Made by a program: the position numbers and the translations under genes. This document shows, piece by piece, positions 1 through 8,999 of a DNA stretch of 64,000 bases. Under the pieces are notes generated by a model. It searched no databases. It saw nothing but the letters and a program-made list of their open reading frames with translations, and was not told where the DNA came from. This DNA is from an uncultured Caryophanales bacterium (GTDB lineage: Bacteria > Bacillota_I > Bacilli_A > RFN20 > CAG-826), in contig CABQKC010000003.1 of NCBI GenBank assembly GCA_902464635.1, forward strand, positions 26,599 to 90,598, written 5' to 3'. Each line of letters opens with the position of its first letter. The first letter of the stretch is position 1.

Positions 1-2
1 CT

Positions 3-1124
3 AAAGTTGCTAAAGTCTATAACGCTACTAATAAATTGCTCTCAAGTAAATATTATTACGAAACCGAAGACAATTTCATTCAGGAAGTAATCGAAATACA
101 GGGGAATTATTATAACCAAGGACTTAAGTTATCTAATTCCAATTTATCTACTACCTTCCCTCAATTTGCTATGTCTTCCCTTTTCTTCAATAAAGAAGAA
201 GATGGGCTATATAGCTATGAAATCGGTAATAAGAATTGCCAGATATTCGCTTCTAATACATTTACTGAAGTAACTACTTCTCTATTGTATTCTTCTACAA
301 TCGACTTAAGGAAAGAAAACGAAGTCACCATTTCCGGAATATATGCGATAAGTAGCGATTCCATGACTGTTTATTACAAGCTTGTCTCTACATTTAGCGA
401 TATAGGGACTACCGTTACTGGAATTGATCCTAGCAAGATTAAAGATGGTGATAGCCTTACTCTAGATCAATTATTTGCTGGGGATGAATATCTATCTACT
501 GCTAAAAAAATATTAGGCGAAGATAGATTTAATTCCATTGTTACTTTAGGTGGATATTATAACCAAGCAACCTTATTTGCATCTGAAGAAGACAAGCAAG
601 TTCAGATGCAATATTACATGGGCAGTCTTGCTATCTATGATTTTGATGGAGATGGTTCATTGTCTTCTTATGAACAGGCTGCCTTATATAGCGAAGTCGA
701 CCGTGTATTGCGCGCCTATTCTTCTAAAGTAGATTCTACTTACTGGCCTGAATTAAAAGCAGGGCTATATCCAAATACTTCCTTGTGCATCGAATTGACT
801 TCAACCCAAGTTGTATCTAAAGGAGTTGAACTAACATTAGATGTCTTCTTCACTTATGATCAATCTTCTTCTAGTGCCTATATTGTTATCGAGGCTAAAT
901 ATAACGAAAAAGTAACAGTTACCTTCGATTTCAATTATGAAGGGGAGGAGAACATAACAAAAGTTATCAATAAAGGCGATAAAATCGATGCCTTAGCTGC
1001 TAGAAGGAAAGGATATATGTTCCTAGGCTGGTATAAGGATAAGGAACTTACCGAAATCGCTTCATTTGATGAACCTATTTCATCAGATACGACTTTCTAT
1101 GCCAAATGGGAAAAAATAAATTAA
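3..1124 (+). CDS. Secreted/surface protein with EF-hand-like loop and C-terminal InlB-type repeat (5' end outside window)
   Basis: The frame is open to the left edge of the window, so the true N-terminus is missing; the TTG at 36 is only the first internal start-like codon. An EF-hand/dockerin-like calcium loop (DFDGDGSLSSYE) lies near 639-674. The last ~70 residues form an InlB_B/Flg_new-type beta repeat: an FDFNYEGEE strand, a 'RKGYMFLGWYKD' core and the terminal 'FYAKWEK'. Such repeats occur on secreted and surface-attached proteins of Firmicutes. The body is not recognised. The stop is 10 bp before the start of the next lipoprotein gene, so the two are probably co-transcribed. An extracellular location is inferred from the repeat type and the lipoprotein neighbours, because the signal sequence is not visible. 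Confidence 0.7.
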   Translation, partial: KVAKVYNATNKLLSSKYYYETEDNFIQEVIEIQGNYYNQGLKLSNSNLSTTFPQFAMSSLFFNKEEDGLYSYEIGNKNCQIFASNTFTEVTTSLLYSSTIDLRKENEVTISGIYAISSDSMTVYYKLVSTFSDIGTTVTGIDPSKIKDGDSLTLDQLFAGDEYLSTAKKILGEDRFNSIVTLGGYYNQATLFASEEDKQVQMQYYMGSLAIYDFDGDGSLSSYEQAALYSEVDRVLRAYSSKVDSTYWPELKAGLYPNTSLCIELTSTQVVSKGVELTLDVFFTYDQSSSSAYIVIEAKYNEKVTVTFDFNYEGEENITKVINKGDKIDALAARRKGYMFLGWYKDKELTEIASFDEPISSDTTFYAKWEKIN

Positions 1125-1134
1125 GGAGAAACAC

Positions 1135-3051
1135 ATGAAAAAGCAAAGCAAATTGTTATTAATCTCATTATCATCATTAATGCTATTTTCTTGCGCTGGG
1201 GGAGATATTTCTTCTAGCTCTAGTAGTAGCACTTCCTCAAATAAAGGTGGTGAATTCACCTCGGATGTATCTTCTATTCCAGATAAAAGCGATGATACTA
1301 ATCCAAGCATCTCTACCAAACCTTCTAATTATGATGCCATTACTGAAGATGTCTTTAATGAACTTAGAAGCAGTGGCTTATTAATCCAAGGCAAGGTTAA
1401 CTGGGAATTCTCTGGAGAAGTAACTGATCCTACCTATGGCATGACTTATGATGCTAGCGAAAAAATTAGTTTCTCCAAGTTTGCAGGACAATCTTCTGCT
1501 ACATTAAATAGCGAAGTACGCTTCTCTTCTACTAGCGATGAAGCTGATCCTGATGCTTCTTATACCTTTAAAGTATTCCGTAATGAAAAAGGGTTACTAA
1601 CTAGATTATATCTAGGTGCTGATAATAATGTGCATGAAGTTGTCTATACAGCTGAAGATACTGATGAAGACGGAAATAAAATCAATGTCGAAGTTGGCTA
1701 TGATAGATATTTCGCTAATCCATTTAAACTAATTAATTATTCTGATATTAGGGACAATAAGGATGGAACTTATTCAGTTACTTCCTATTCTGCTTCCGAT
1801 TTTGGAATTGCTGCAATGTTCTTTGGTGAGACTTTTGAAGCTGACGTAAATAAGTGCTTATTAACCTTAGAAAGCGGAACTGTACATCTTGATATCCAAA
1901 CTGCTAGAAAGGTCTATGAAGATGATACTAGTGTATATAACTGGTTCACTGCAAGCATGGATATCATGCAAGCCCAGGAACAAGATATCGCTAAGCCTGC
2001 TCCATATGAAGAGTCCGAAGAAGTAAAACCTTTATTAAATGCGTTTGGTGAAATTTCAACTTCCTTAAAAGAAGGGGGACATGGTGTTACTTTCTCTTAT
2101 TCTGAATATTATCAAGAGAACGAATATAGGAAAGATGTTACCTATATGACTCCAGAAGGATATGTTACCGAATCCAATTCCAAAGGTAGCGTTCCTAGTG
2201 GAATTGCTAAGTTTGATAACGGCAAGAATTATTATTTTGAATTCAGAAACAACAAAATCGTAAAAAGTGGAACTTCAAATACATTGCATCTTCCTGAATA
2301 TGGTCTAGATTCCTTATCTCCATATATCTTCTCTAAGGACGGCGAGAATACCTACTCGGTCAAGACCAGGGCTTTAGGACAATACGCCGCGATGGTCATG
2401 TTTGATAATGACCATGCTGGCAATATCTATGGTAAATTCTCTTATTTAGGTGATTCTATCCAAGGTACAACTAATTTAGTCCTCACCCTTGAAGGCGGAC
2501 ATCTAAAATCGATTACCTATAACTACTTATATGCTGGCAGATTAATTATCGGTACTTGCATTATTTCTGATTTAAATGACACTGAATTAGGTTATCAATT
2601 CAAGACTATGCAACTTGGACCAGTCCAACCTGGATATGAAAAGTTTGTTGGTGACTTCTATTCCTATGACTACGGAACCATTGGAGTAGAAAATAATAGA
2701 CCAAAATGGGATTTAAGAGTCTATGGCGATGGTCAATATGCCATTAAAGAAAGAGGGCAACTTGGGGAAACGGCTGATCCAATTCCGGATAACCCAACCA
2801 AGTCACAAGGCGTCTTAAAAGGTGATACATTTATTGTTACTACTCCTGACGGAATGGAATTGCCATTAAAATATTATCCAGCCAATTCTAGCTTTGATTT
2901 AGGATATGGTGGATTAACTGACCGCAACTTCCCAGTCCTATATGGCGAGACCAAAAACAGAGAACACGTATTTACATTCACTTTAGATCCATATTCAGTA
3001 TGGAACGTTGATTCTGGCTTAATTAAAAATGCGGGGGAATATGCAAAATGA
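1135..3051 (+). CDS. Ser-rich lipoprotein of unknown function
   Basis: A 638-residue exported lipoprotein. It has a lysine-rich start, a hydrophobic stretch and a lipobox ending LFSC with the lipidated Cys at residue 20, then a Ser/Thr-rich linker to about residue 60. The start at 1135 has AAGGAG a few bases upstream. The mature part is rich in Tyr, Asp and Gly and looks beta-rich. It contains two segments with similar openings ('DVFNELRSSGLLIQG' and 'LLNAFGEISTSLKEGG'), which suggests an internal duplication of ~270 residues. No catalytic motif is recognised. The stop overlaps the next gene as ATGA, so translation is probably coupled. A surface binding or structural role is inference. Confidence 0.8.
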   Translation: MKKQSKLLLISLSSLMLFSCAGGDISSSSSSSTSSNKGGEFTSDVSSIPDKSDDTNPSISTKPSNYDAITEDVFNELRSSGLLIQGKVNWEFSGEVTDPTYGMTYDASEKISFSKFAGQSSATLNSEVRFSSTSDEADPDASYTFKVFRNEKGLLTRLYLGADNNVHEVVYTAEDTDEDGNKINVEVGYDRYFANPFKLINYSDIRDNKDGTYSVTSYSASDFGIAAMFFGETFEADVNKCLLTLESGTVHLDIQTARKVYEDDTSVYNWFTASMDIMQAQEQDIAKPAPYEESEEVKPLLNAFGEISTSLKEGGHGVTFSYSEYYQENEYRKDVTYMTPEGYVTESNSKGSVPSGIAKFDNGKNYYFEFRNNKIVKSGTSNTLHLPEYGLDSLSPYIFSKDGENTYSVKTRALGQYAAMVMFDNDHAGNIYGKFSYLGDSIQGTTNLVLTLEGGHLKSITYNYLYAGRLIIGTCIISDLNDTELGYQFKTMQLGPVQPGYEKFVGDFYSYDYGTIGVENNRPKWDLRVYGDGQYAIKERGQLGETADPIPDNPTKSQGVLKGDTFIVTTPDGMELPLKYYPANSSFDLGYGGLTDRNFPVLYGETKNREHVFTFTLDPYSVWNVDSGLIKNAGEYAK

Positions 3052-5303
3052 AAAAACATAATCTATTTATTTTATCTTTGAGTTCGTTATTAGTTTTAGT
3101 TGGGTGTGGGGAAGGTAGTTCATCTTCCTCCTCTTCTAAACCTGATAGCGAGACTCCTATAGTTACCAAAACTGATTCAGAGATTAAAAGTACTGAATCT
3201 AATGAATCTAGCGTTACTACAACCGAATCAGAAGTAACTAAATTTGCTATCCATAACGGGAATGAAAACGTTACTTTAACCGATATTAATGAATCTGCTA
3301 AAGAAGGGGATGTCATTACTTTTGGTTATAAAATCAAATCCGGTTATGAATTCAAAAATGAAGTAAAGATAGTTACTTCTAATAATGAAGAAATTGCTTT
3401 TACTAATAATAATGATGGCACCTATACATTTACTATGCCATCTAGTGAAGTAACAATCACATTAGCAACTAGAAATAGGCTATATAAGATTAGCAAGGAT
3501 GAAGAAACATCTAGATTAATCTCTTTGATTAAATGCGACTACAGTGCCGATTACCTAAGTGAAGAATCTACAACTAGTGAAGAAGATATCTGGATGCATA
3601 ATTCCAAAGCTGAGTTTTCTAAGACAGTTAAGGTCTATCTAACTAGCAATGCAACTTTAAAGCCAACTGGAATTACTCTTGCTGAACTAGATAATAAAGT
3701 TATTAACTTAGAAGAAGGTTCTGACTTTGTAAGCTTTGTTATGCCTAATAAAGACGTGACAATTAAAGTCAATACAACTAAGAATACCCATCCAGTTACT
3801 TTCAATAATTCTATCCACATTAGTTTGTCTTTATTCTCAAAAGTAGAGGGGGCATATAGTCAAATTAATGAAGTTGTTGCCGGTGATGAAGTTTATCTAA
3901 AAGCTACTAGCAGCGAAGAGAAATATAAGATTAATGAAATTTCTTACTCCTATACCTTAAATTATGGTGGAGAAGTAGTTGATAACAAGTTTACTGAATC
4001 TGATTTGGTTGATGGTTATTACAAGCTTGCTGTTCCTGAAATAAAAGACGGAACTGCTTTGTCATTTACCGTTACTGAAGTCGAAGCTGGCAAATTTGCT
4101 GGATATAGCTTTGTAGGCGAATATTTTGGAACTACAACCGAAAAGGGAAGAGCCGAAACTGCTGGCTGGGGAGCAACCGATAAGGTATCTATCGATGAAT
4201 CTGGACTTATTACCTTTGGCTATGGTGCTACCGATGAAAGACTTAAAACATATTACGTAGTCTCGGTTGCAACGAGCAAGGACAAAGGTGAAGCTATTGC
4301 TTCTAATGACGAAGGTAAGAAATTCAAGTTCTATTATGATGGAACTAACATCATTGCAGATGCTTCATTGCAAAACGAGGAAGAAATCTTTACCTCCTCT
4401 TTATATATAGGATTTAGATCTGGAAACGATACTCCTAGTTATGTTGCCGATATGTACACTGGATATTATGATTCAGTTTCTATTGATTCAACCTCCTATT
4501 TGACTACTTTCCAACTTTATAAAAAAGATGGAGAAAACACTAATTTGGTTTATTCATTGTATGTTGATTCATCTAAAAAAGAATTTGTTAGAGATGGTGT
4601 GACAGTTGAATTAACCGAACAAGGTGAATATGTTAAAGATAGATTTAATGTCCAAGGTGCTTCATATAATGTTTTAGTCAACGGAGTTGTTAAATATCGT
4701 CTAAAACAAACCGGGCAATGGAACCCTGCTCGTATTCTTTTAGATTCCTATGTTGGTGAATATAAATTAGAAGGCGAGGCTAGTGCTTCCTTGATTCTTA
4801 ACGGTGATGGGAATGGGACTTATAAAGGTGAAGCCTGCACATATACCGCTTCTGAAAATACTTTGGTTTTAAAAACTTCTACCAAGAAAGTGACAGTTAC
4901 AGTAGATGTTGCTGCTTTTATTTATGTTGTAGTAAGTGAAGAAACAATGTCTAATCCATTAGTTGGGTCTACATTTACCGATAATGGTAATGTAAGTTAT
5001 GATTATTACGACGAAGAAGATTATTGGGGCATGCCTGAAACTTATAACTGCACCGTAACTTTATTCTTTAAAGATGCTTCGACATGCGAATTATCTTGGG
5101 TTGATAATGGCAATCAAACCATTATTCCTGAAGGAGAATATCCATATAGTGTCGAAGGAAAACTCATAACCATAAAAGCTACATCTTCTTATAATACTAG
5201 CATTGATGTTTCTTTGACTCTTTCTGATGATGGGACTAAATTGACATTTAATTCAAATGTAAATTACGAAGAAGTCAAAGGGCAATATTTGACAAAACAA
5301 TAA
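3048..5303 (+). CDS. Ser-rich lipoprotein with repeated 'MPxxDVTI' beta modules
   Basis: A 751-residue lipoprotein with signal peptide and lipobox (VLVGC, Cys at residue 20) followed by a seven-Ser run and a Ser/Thr/Glu linker. Residues ~65-145 and ~150-245 end in 'YTFTMPSSEVTITL' and 'FVMPNKDVTIKV', a motif typical of tandem Ig-like or InlB-like modules in surface proteins. Later parts are beta-rich and unrecognised; the last ~180 residues contain short lipocalin-like 'GTYKGEACTYT' and 'CTVTLFFKDASTCELSW' strands. Translation starts inside the stop of the previous gene (ATGA), and a strong terminator follows, so this closes the first operon. No enzyme motif is visible. Confidence 0.8.
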   Translation: MKKHNLFILSLSSLLVLVGCGEGSSSSSSSKPDSETPIVTKTDSEIKSTESNESSVTTTESEVTKFAIHNGNENVTLTDINESAKEGDVITFGYKIKSGYEFKNEVKIVTSNNEEIAFTNNNDGTYTFTMPSSEVTITLATRNRLYKISKDEETSRLISLIKCDYSADYLSEESTTSEEDIWMHNSKAEFSKTVKVYLTSNATLKPTGITLAELDNKVINLEEGSDFVSFVMPNKDVTIKVNTTKNTHPVTFNNSIHISLSLFSKVEGAYSQINEVVAGDEVYLKATSSEEKYKINEISYSYTLNYGGEVVDNKFTESDLVDGYYKLAVPEIKDGTALSFTVTEVEAGKFAGYSFVGEYFGTTTEKGRAETAGWGATDKVSIDESGLITFGYGATDERLKTYYVVSVATSKDKGEAIASNDEGKKFKFYYDGTNIIADASLQNEEEIFTSSLYIGFRSGNDTPSYVADMYTGYYDSVSIDSTSYLTTFQLYKKDGENTNLVYSLYVDSSKKEFVRDGVTVELTEQGEYVKDRFNVQGASYNVLVNGVVKYRLKQTGQWNPARILLDSYVGEYKLEGEASASLILNGDGNGTYKGEACTYTASENTLVLKTSTKKVTVTVDVAAFIYVVVSEETMSNPLVGSTFTDNGNVSYDYYDEEDYWGMPETYNCTVTLFFKDASTCELSWVDNGNQTIIPEGEYPYSVEGKLITIKATSSYNTSIDVSLTLSDDGTKLTFNSNVNYEEVKGQYLTKQ

Positions 5304-5320
5304 TATCTATTTAGTTTATT

Positions 5321-5360
5321 AAGGGCTGTTTGCTGTAACTATTGGCAGCCCTTTTTCTTT
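5321..5360 (+). terminator. Rho-independent terminator
   Basis: The perfect 8-bp stem AAGGGCTG (5321-5328) / CAGCCCTT (5346-5353) is followed by a T-rich tract running to about 5367. It sits 18 bp after the stop of the lipoprotein gene and ends the first operon. Confidence 0.9.
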
Positions 5361-5471
5361 TGTTTTTATTCATGCCTTAAAAATATTTATTTTTATCCTT
5401 TTAGATTTACCAAAAAAGTACATTTATCTATTTGTTGTGAGTTATTAAATTTTCCATTTTTTGTTCAACTT

Positions 5472-5499
5472 TTGACATGTTTTTGACTTTTTATATATG
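5472..5499 (+). promoter_or_regulatory. Candidate sigma-A promoter
   Basis: A consensus -35 TTGACA (5472-5477) is followed after 16 bp by a TATATG -10-like element (5494-5499). It lies in the 224-bp gap between a terminator and the secreted protein whose start is 5528, which would give a short leader. This is sequence pattern only. Confidence 0.45.
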
Positions 5500-5527
5500 T
5501 TATTTTTTAATCAAGAGGTATCAAAAC

Positions 5528-7309
5528 ATGAACTCGAAACATAAAATTTTTATCCCATTTTTCGGCATCTTTGCTGCGTTTTTTACTTATGTTTGTATGC
5601 AAGCGAATAACGGCATAATCCTTCCAAGTGCATCCGCATGTGAGCATGATGGAAATCATTATAGAGGGCAAGGAAACCTTGCGAGTGAGTCTAAACCGGA
5701 AACATTCGGATATGGTATTCAAGAATATTATATTTGTTGCAAATGCCATGAAATGTTCTTTGCTAAAGATGGCGTTCCCTCAGGCAAATGGACTCCCATC
5801 CAAGATTTAGGAGAATCAATTGCTTCTCAAATCGATGAAAACGATCCAAGAGCTACCAAACTCAATGTTGGTAATTTCTTGAATCTAAACGTAGAAACAA
5901 TAAAGATGTCTTCCATAACCGGCTATGACCATGAAGTAGCTAAAGTAGATGGATTTGGAAAGATTGGATTTAATGGGGCTTATTTTGACAGTGATACATT
6001 CTTAACCAACTATTCCAATATATCTTTCGAAGTTAAATTTGATGGAACTTATTCAAGCAATAGCATCCATGCATTCGGAAAAGAACAAACGTTTAAAACG
6101 GATGGAACTGCAAACACATTAGATAATAGTTTTGCAAGAATATATAAGGATACAGTTGAAACCCAAACTATTAGTCCAAATGTTTGGTATACCGTTTCAA
6201 TTAATATTGGTAGCGGAACAGGTCCTGTTGCATCTAATCAATTAAATTCTATTTACATGGAATTCGGGGAAACTTCTCATTCAGTTACCTTACAAAGCCT
6301 TAGATTTGGAACTACCTGGGACAAAGGATTCCAAGCCAAAAAACATGGCATTTCAACTTCTGATGGACTAACTCAAATATCAAGAAAGACAATCGGCGGA
6401 GAAGACTTGTTCACCGTTTATGGAAATGGAACTTTATATTTTGATGATGTTATGAGCAAAGATAATGTTCCGGGTCAATTCTTCCTAAGTAATTATAAGT
6501 ATGTATCTTTTGATATTTATTCTACATATCATGATGCTCCACATGCTTATGTACCTTATAGCGATGTTTGGATGCCCTCAAACGCGGATTGGAGTTGGGC
6601 TTCTTCACACCCGGAAGGATTATTTGTTAAGAGTTATCAAAATGGAGTAGAAGTCGATAAATTCAATCTCGACCAGTGGTATACATTTAATTTTGAAATA
6701 TTGAATTATGTCAATGGTTCAGTCAGGTTTGAATTAGGAGCGACGTTTACTTATATAACAAATTTTAAATTTAGTGTTGAACCAACATTAGGTGAAGTCA
6801 AAACGGCTGACGATAAGCCAGATTACGATCCATTAGGTTTTGCTTTGAATAACACAACTTCGACAATGACAAAAGTTGAAGAAGATGGAAAAACTTGCAT
6901 GAAAGTTGTAACTACTGGAAAAACTGAATTATATTTCTTAGACATCGGCGCAAAAATAAAGCAAACAGACGGCTCAACCAAAGGAGTTGGCGGAGCTTAT
7001 CATGGCGGATATAAATACTTTAGTTTCGATGTCAAAGTTGTAAAAGGCAACAATTTCTATTGGGCCATACCATGGGAAGGTGTTGCACATAGCGCGACAG
7101 GGTATTGCGAATCTGGTAAAACAGAGTATTTATCATTCTCTGATTTGCATGGCAATCCTGTCCCATCAATTATGTGGTATAACAATTGGTACAGGCTGAA
7201 AGTAAAAATAAACGATGCTCAAGGAAATGATTGGTGTATGACCTGGGGATTAAATGATGAAGGTGGGACCGAATATATATCTGCAACCTTCAATTCTACG
7301 CTTAATTGA
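5528..7309 (+). CDS. Large secreted protein with three tandem 'WY(T/R)' beta modules
   Basis: ATG 5528 is chosen because AAGAGG lies 9 bp upstream and it gives a normal signal peptide (MNSKHK followed by a hydrophobic core); a longer frame to 5477 overlaps the promoter. Residues ~30-80 hold a Cys/His cluster (CEHDGNHY ... YYICCKCHEMF), possibly a metal-binding knuckle. Three ~150-residue modules follow. Each has a 'NYSNISFEV'-type strand and an 'NVWYTVSINI' / 'QWYTFNFEIL' / 'NNWYRLKVKI' strand near 6181, 6675 and 7186. Closely similar modules occur in the lipoproteins at 23.4 and 27.2 kb, suggesting a shared carbohydrate-binding fold. No lipobox is evident. The gene stands alone between two terminators. 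Binding function is inferred. Confidence 0.7.
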   Translation: MNSKHKIFIPFFGIFAAFFTYVCMQANNGIILPSASACEHDGNHYRGQGNLASESKPETFGYGIQEYYICCKCHEMFFAKDGVPSGKWTPIQDLGESIASQIDENDPRATKLNVGNFLNLNVETIKMSSITGYDHEVAKVDGFGKIGFNGAYFDSDTFLTNYSNISFEVKFDGTYSSNSIHAFGKEQTFKTDGTANTLDNSFARIYKDTVETQTISPNVWYTVSINIGSGTGPVASNQLNSIYMEFGETSHSVTLQSLRFGTTWDKGFQAKKHGISTSDGLTQISRKTIGGEDLFTVYGNGTLYFDDVMSKDNVPGQFFLSNYKYVSFDIYSTYHDAPHAYVPYSDVWMPSNADWSWASSHPEGLFVKSYQNGVEVDKFNLDQWYTFNFEILNYVNGSVRFELGATFTYITNFKFSVEPTLGEVKTADDKPDYDPLGFALNNTTSTMTKVEEDGKTCMKVVTTGKTELYFLDIGAKIKQTDGSTKGVGGAYHGGYKYFSFDVKVVKGNNFYWAIPWEGVAHSATGYCESGKTEYLSFSDLHGNPVPSIMWYNNWYRLKVKINDAQGNDWCMTWGLNDEGGTEYISATFNSTLN

Positions 7310-7321
7310 AATTCGACAACC

Positions 7322-7348
7322 AAGGGCTGATTGATTCGGCCCTTTTAA
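7322..7348 (+). terminator. Rho-independent terminator
   Basis: The stem AAGGGCTG (7322-7329) / CGGCCCTT (7337-7344) has one G-U pair and a 7-nt loop, followed by TT and an AT-rich tail. It lies 12 bp after the secreted protein gene and insulates it from the ABC operon. Its 5' arm is identical to that of the terminator at 5321. Confidence 0.8.
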
Positions 7349-7399
7349 TTAGTATCTATTTTCTTTAATAGGGTTTTGGTTTAAAAATATTAATAGATT

Positions 7400-8119
7400 A
7401 TGTCTAAGATAACTGTTTCTAATGTTACATATAAATACTTAACAAAAGATTATGAGATTCTAGCTTTGGATAATATTTCGTTAACTTTAAAGCCTGGTAT
7501 CAATAACGTGATTATTGGAGCTTCGGGATGTGGCAAGACTACTTTATTAAAAGCAATGCTTGGCGTTATTGATTATGAAGGCGACATATTCTTTGATGAT
7601 GTTAATGTTAACATGAAAAGTGCCAAAGATAGAAGGTGCTCATATGTAAATCAAGATATTGCACTTTATCCTCATTTGCCTATTTTCAATAACATTGCTT
7701 TTCCGCTTCAACTTGCGGGTTTTAAAGAAGACGAAATTAGATACAGGGTCAATAAAATAAGCAAAGAATTCGGTATTAGCCAATGCTTAAGTCGTTTGCC
7801 TAAGGAAATTTCTATTGGCCAGGCTCAAAGAGCAAGTATATGCAAGGCTTTAGTAAAAAGTAGCGATGTTTATATATTTGATGAAGCTTTTTCTAATTTA
7901 GATAGGCCTAATACCATTTTGTGTTTAGGAAAGATAAACAAAGTAATCCAGGATCCTAACGTTACTAAGATTTTTGTCATGCATGATATAAATTTGGCTT
8001 TAGAGATTGCAGATGAAATATTTGTTATGAAAGATGGAAAGATAATAACTAGGTCATCCCCAAAAGAAATAATAGAAAGTAGCAATCCTGATGTAGTGGA
8101 GTTAATAAAGGCAAAATGA
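7400..8119 (+). CDS. ABC transporter ATP-binding protein (short, MalK-like without C-terminal regulatory domain)
   Basis: A 239-residue nucleotide-binding domain. It has Walker A GASGCGKTT (40-48), Q-loop Gln85, Walker B VYIFDEA (157-163) with the catalytic Glu, D-loop SNLD and switch His195. The signature is altered to ISIGQ (138-142) instead of LSGGQ. It lacks the TOBE/MOBE domain usual in sugar-importer ATPases. The start has no clear Shine-Dalgarno. It is the first gene of the long operon and overlaps the next gene as ATGA. It could pair with the membrane protein at 8116 as a separate transporter, or form a heterodimer with the 503-residue ATPase. Assignment as an ABC ATPase is certain; the substrate is unknown. 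Confidence 0.85.
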   Translation: MSKITVSNVTYKYLTKDYEILALDNISLTLKPGINNVIIGASGCGKTTLLKAMLGVIDYEGDIFFDDVNVNMKSAKDRRCSYVNQDIALYPHLPIFNNIAFPLQLAGFKEDEIRYRVNKISKEFGISQCLSRLPKEISIGQAQRASICKALVKSSDVYIFDEAFSNLDRPNTILCLGKINKVIQDPNVTKIFVMHDINLALEIADEIFVMKDGKIITRSSPKEIIESSNPDVVELIKAK

Positions 8120-8997
8120 AGAAAACTAATTTTTCAGATGAAGATTTTCAAATATCAAAACTTCCATCTACAAGAAAATCTCAGTTCAAGGATATTTGTT
8201 TGCATTCTTACCGTTTGCTTTTTGGGTTTGGGTTAGTGATGCTGCTGTTTTTTGTTCCGTACATAGTGGCCTATATCTTTAGAATTATTTCTAATGTCGG
8301 AATTTCTTCTTTGCTTATTGATAAAGGAATAAAAGATAAAGACTTAGCAATGTCGTTGACTTATTTAACTTTGCTTTTTGATCTAATAAATATTCCTTGC
8401 TATATCATTGTTTCTATTGGCTTAGCGGGTTATTCAATAGTTTTTAGAAACCTGACATATGGAGAAGGCGTTTTATTTAAATACGATTTTAAAAAAGGAA
8501 TCAAAACAAATTCGAAATATTATGTTTTGGCTTCATCTATTTTTGGCTGCATAAAACTTATTGTCAATTTCTTATGCAACTATTCAACCTTATTAAATAG
8601 TGTTGGCTTCAATATTCTTGCAGGTATATTGCTTGTTTTATTTTTCTTGCTGATTGTACCGACTTTATTCTATTTCACGGTTAATCATACCTTATATAAC
8701 ATGAAAATATCTTCTGGATTTTCAAACGCATTCAGGATAACTTTATCTACATTTTTTGTATCGATTTTGCTTGGTTTATCTATTTATTTTGTAAAATATA
8801 TCAATTTATTGCCATTTCCGTTGGTAAAAATTTTAATAATTATGTTCTTAATAGTGTTAATTTTTCCATTTTTCTACCTTGTTTTTCTATTATTTTCAAT
8901 AGCTACATATGATAAATTACTAAATGAGAAGTACCACAAAAGCATCTATCACAAGGGTCTTTCGACCTATCAGGAGTCTAATTTTGACGAGGAATAG
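8116..8997 (+). CDS. Polytopic membrane protein (possibly YesL/DUF624-like)
   Basis: A 293-residue integral membrane protein with about six hydrophobic segments (residues ~33-55, 75-100, 138-160, 165-195, 210-230, 235-260). The N-terminus is cytoplasmic-looking and the tail is acidic (NFDEE). The layout and the 'LAGYSIVFRNLTYGEG' loop resemble DUF624/YesL proteins that often accompany CUT1 sugar transporters, but the match is weak by eye. No EAA permease loop is seen. Its start overlaps the stop of the short ATPase gene, so the two products are made together and may interact. A permease partner of that ATPase is the alternative. Confidence 0.6.
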   Translation: MKKTNFSDEDFQISKLPSTRKSQFKDICLHSYRLLFGFGLVMLLFFVPYIVAYIFRIISNVGISSLLIDKGIKDKDLAMSLTYLTLLFDLINIPCYIIVSIGLAGYSIVFRNLTYGEGVLFKYDFKKGIKTNSKYYVLASSIFGCIKLIVNFLCNYSTLLNSVGFNILAGILLVLFFLLIVPTLFYFTVNHTLYNMKISSGFSNAFRITLSTFFVSILLGLSIYFVKYINLLPFPLVKILIIMFLIVLIFPFFYLVFLLFSIATYDKLLNEKYHKSIYHKGLSTYQESNFDEE

Positions 8998-8999
8998 TT

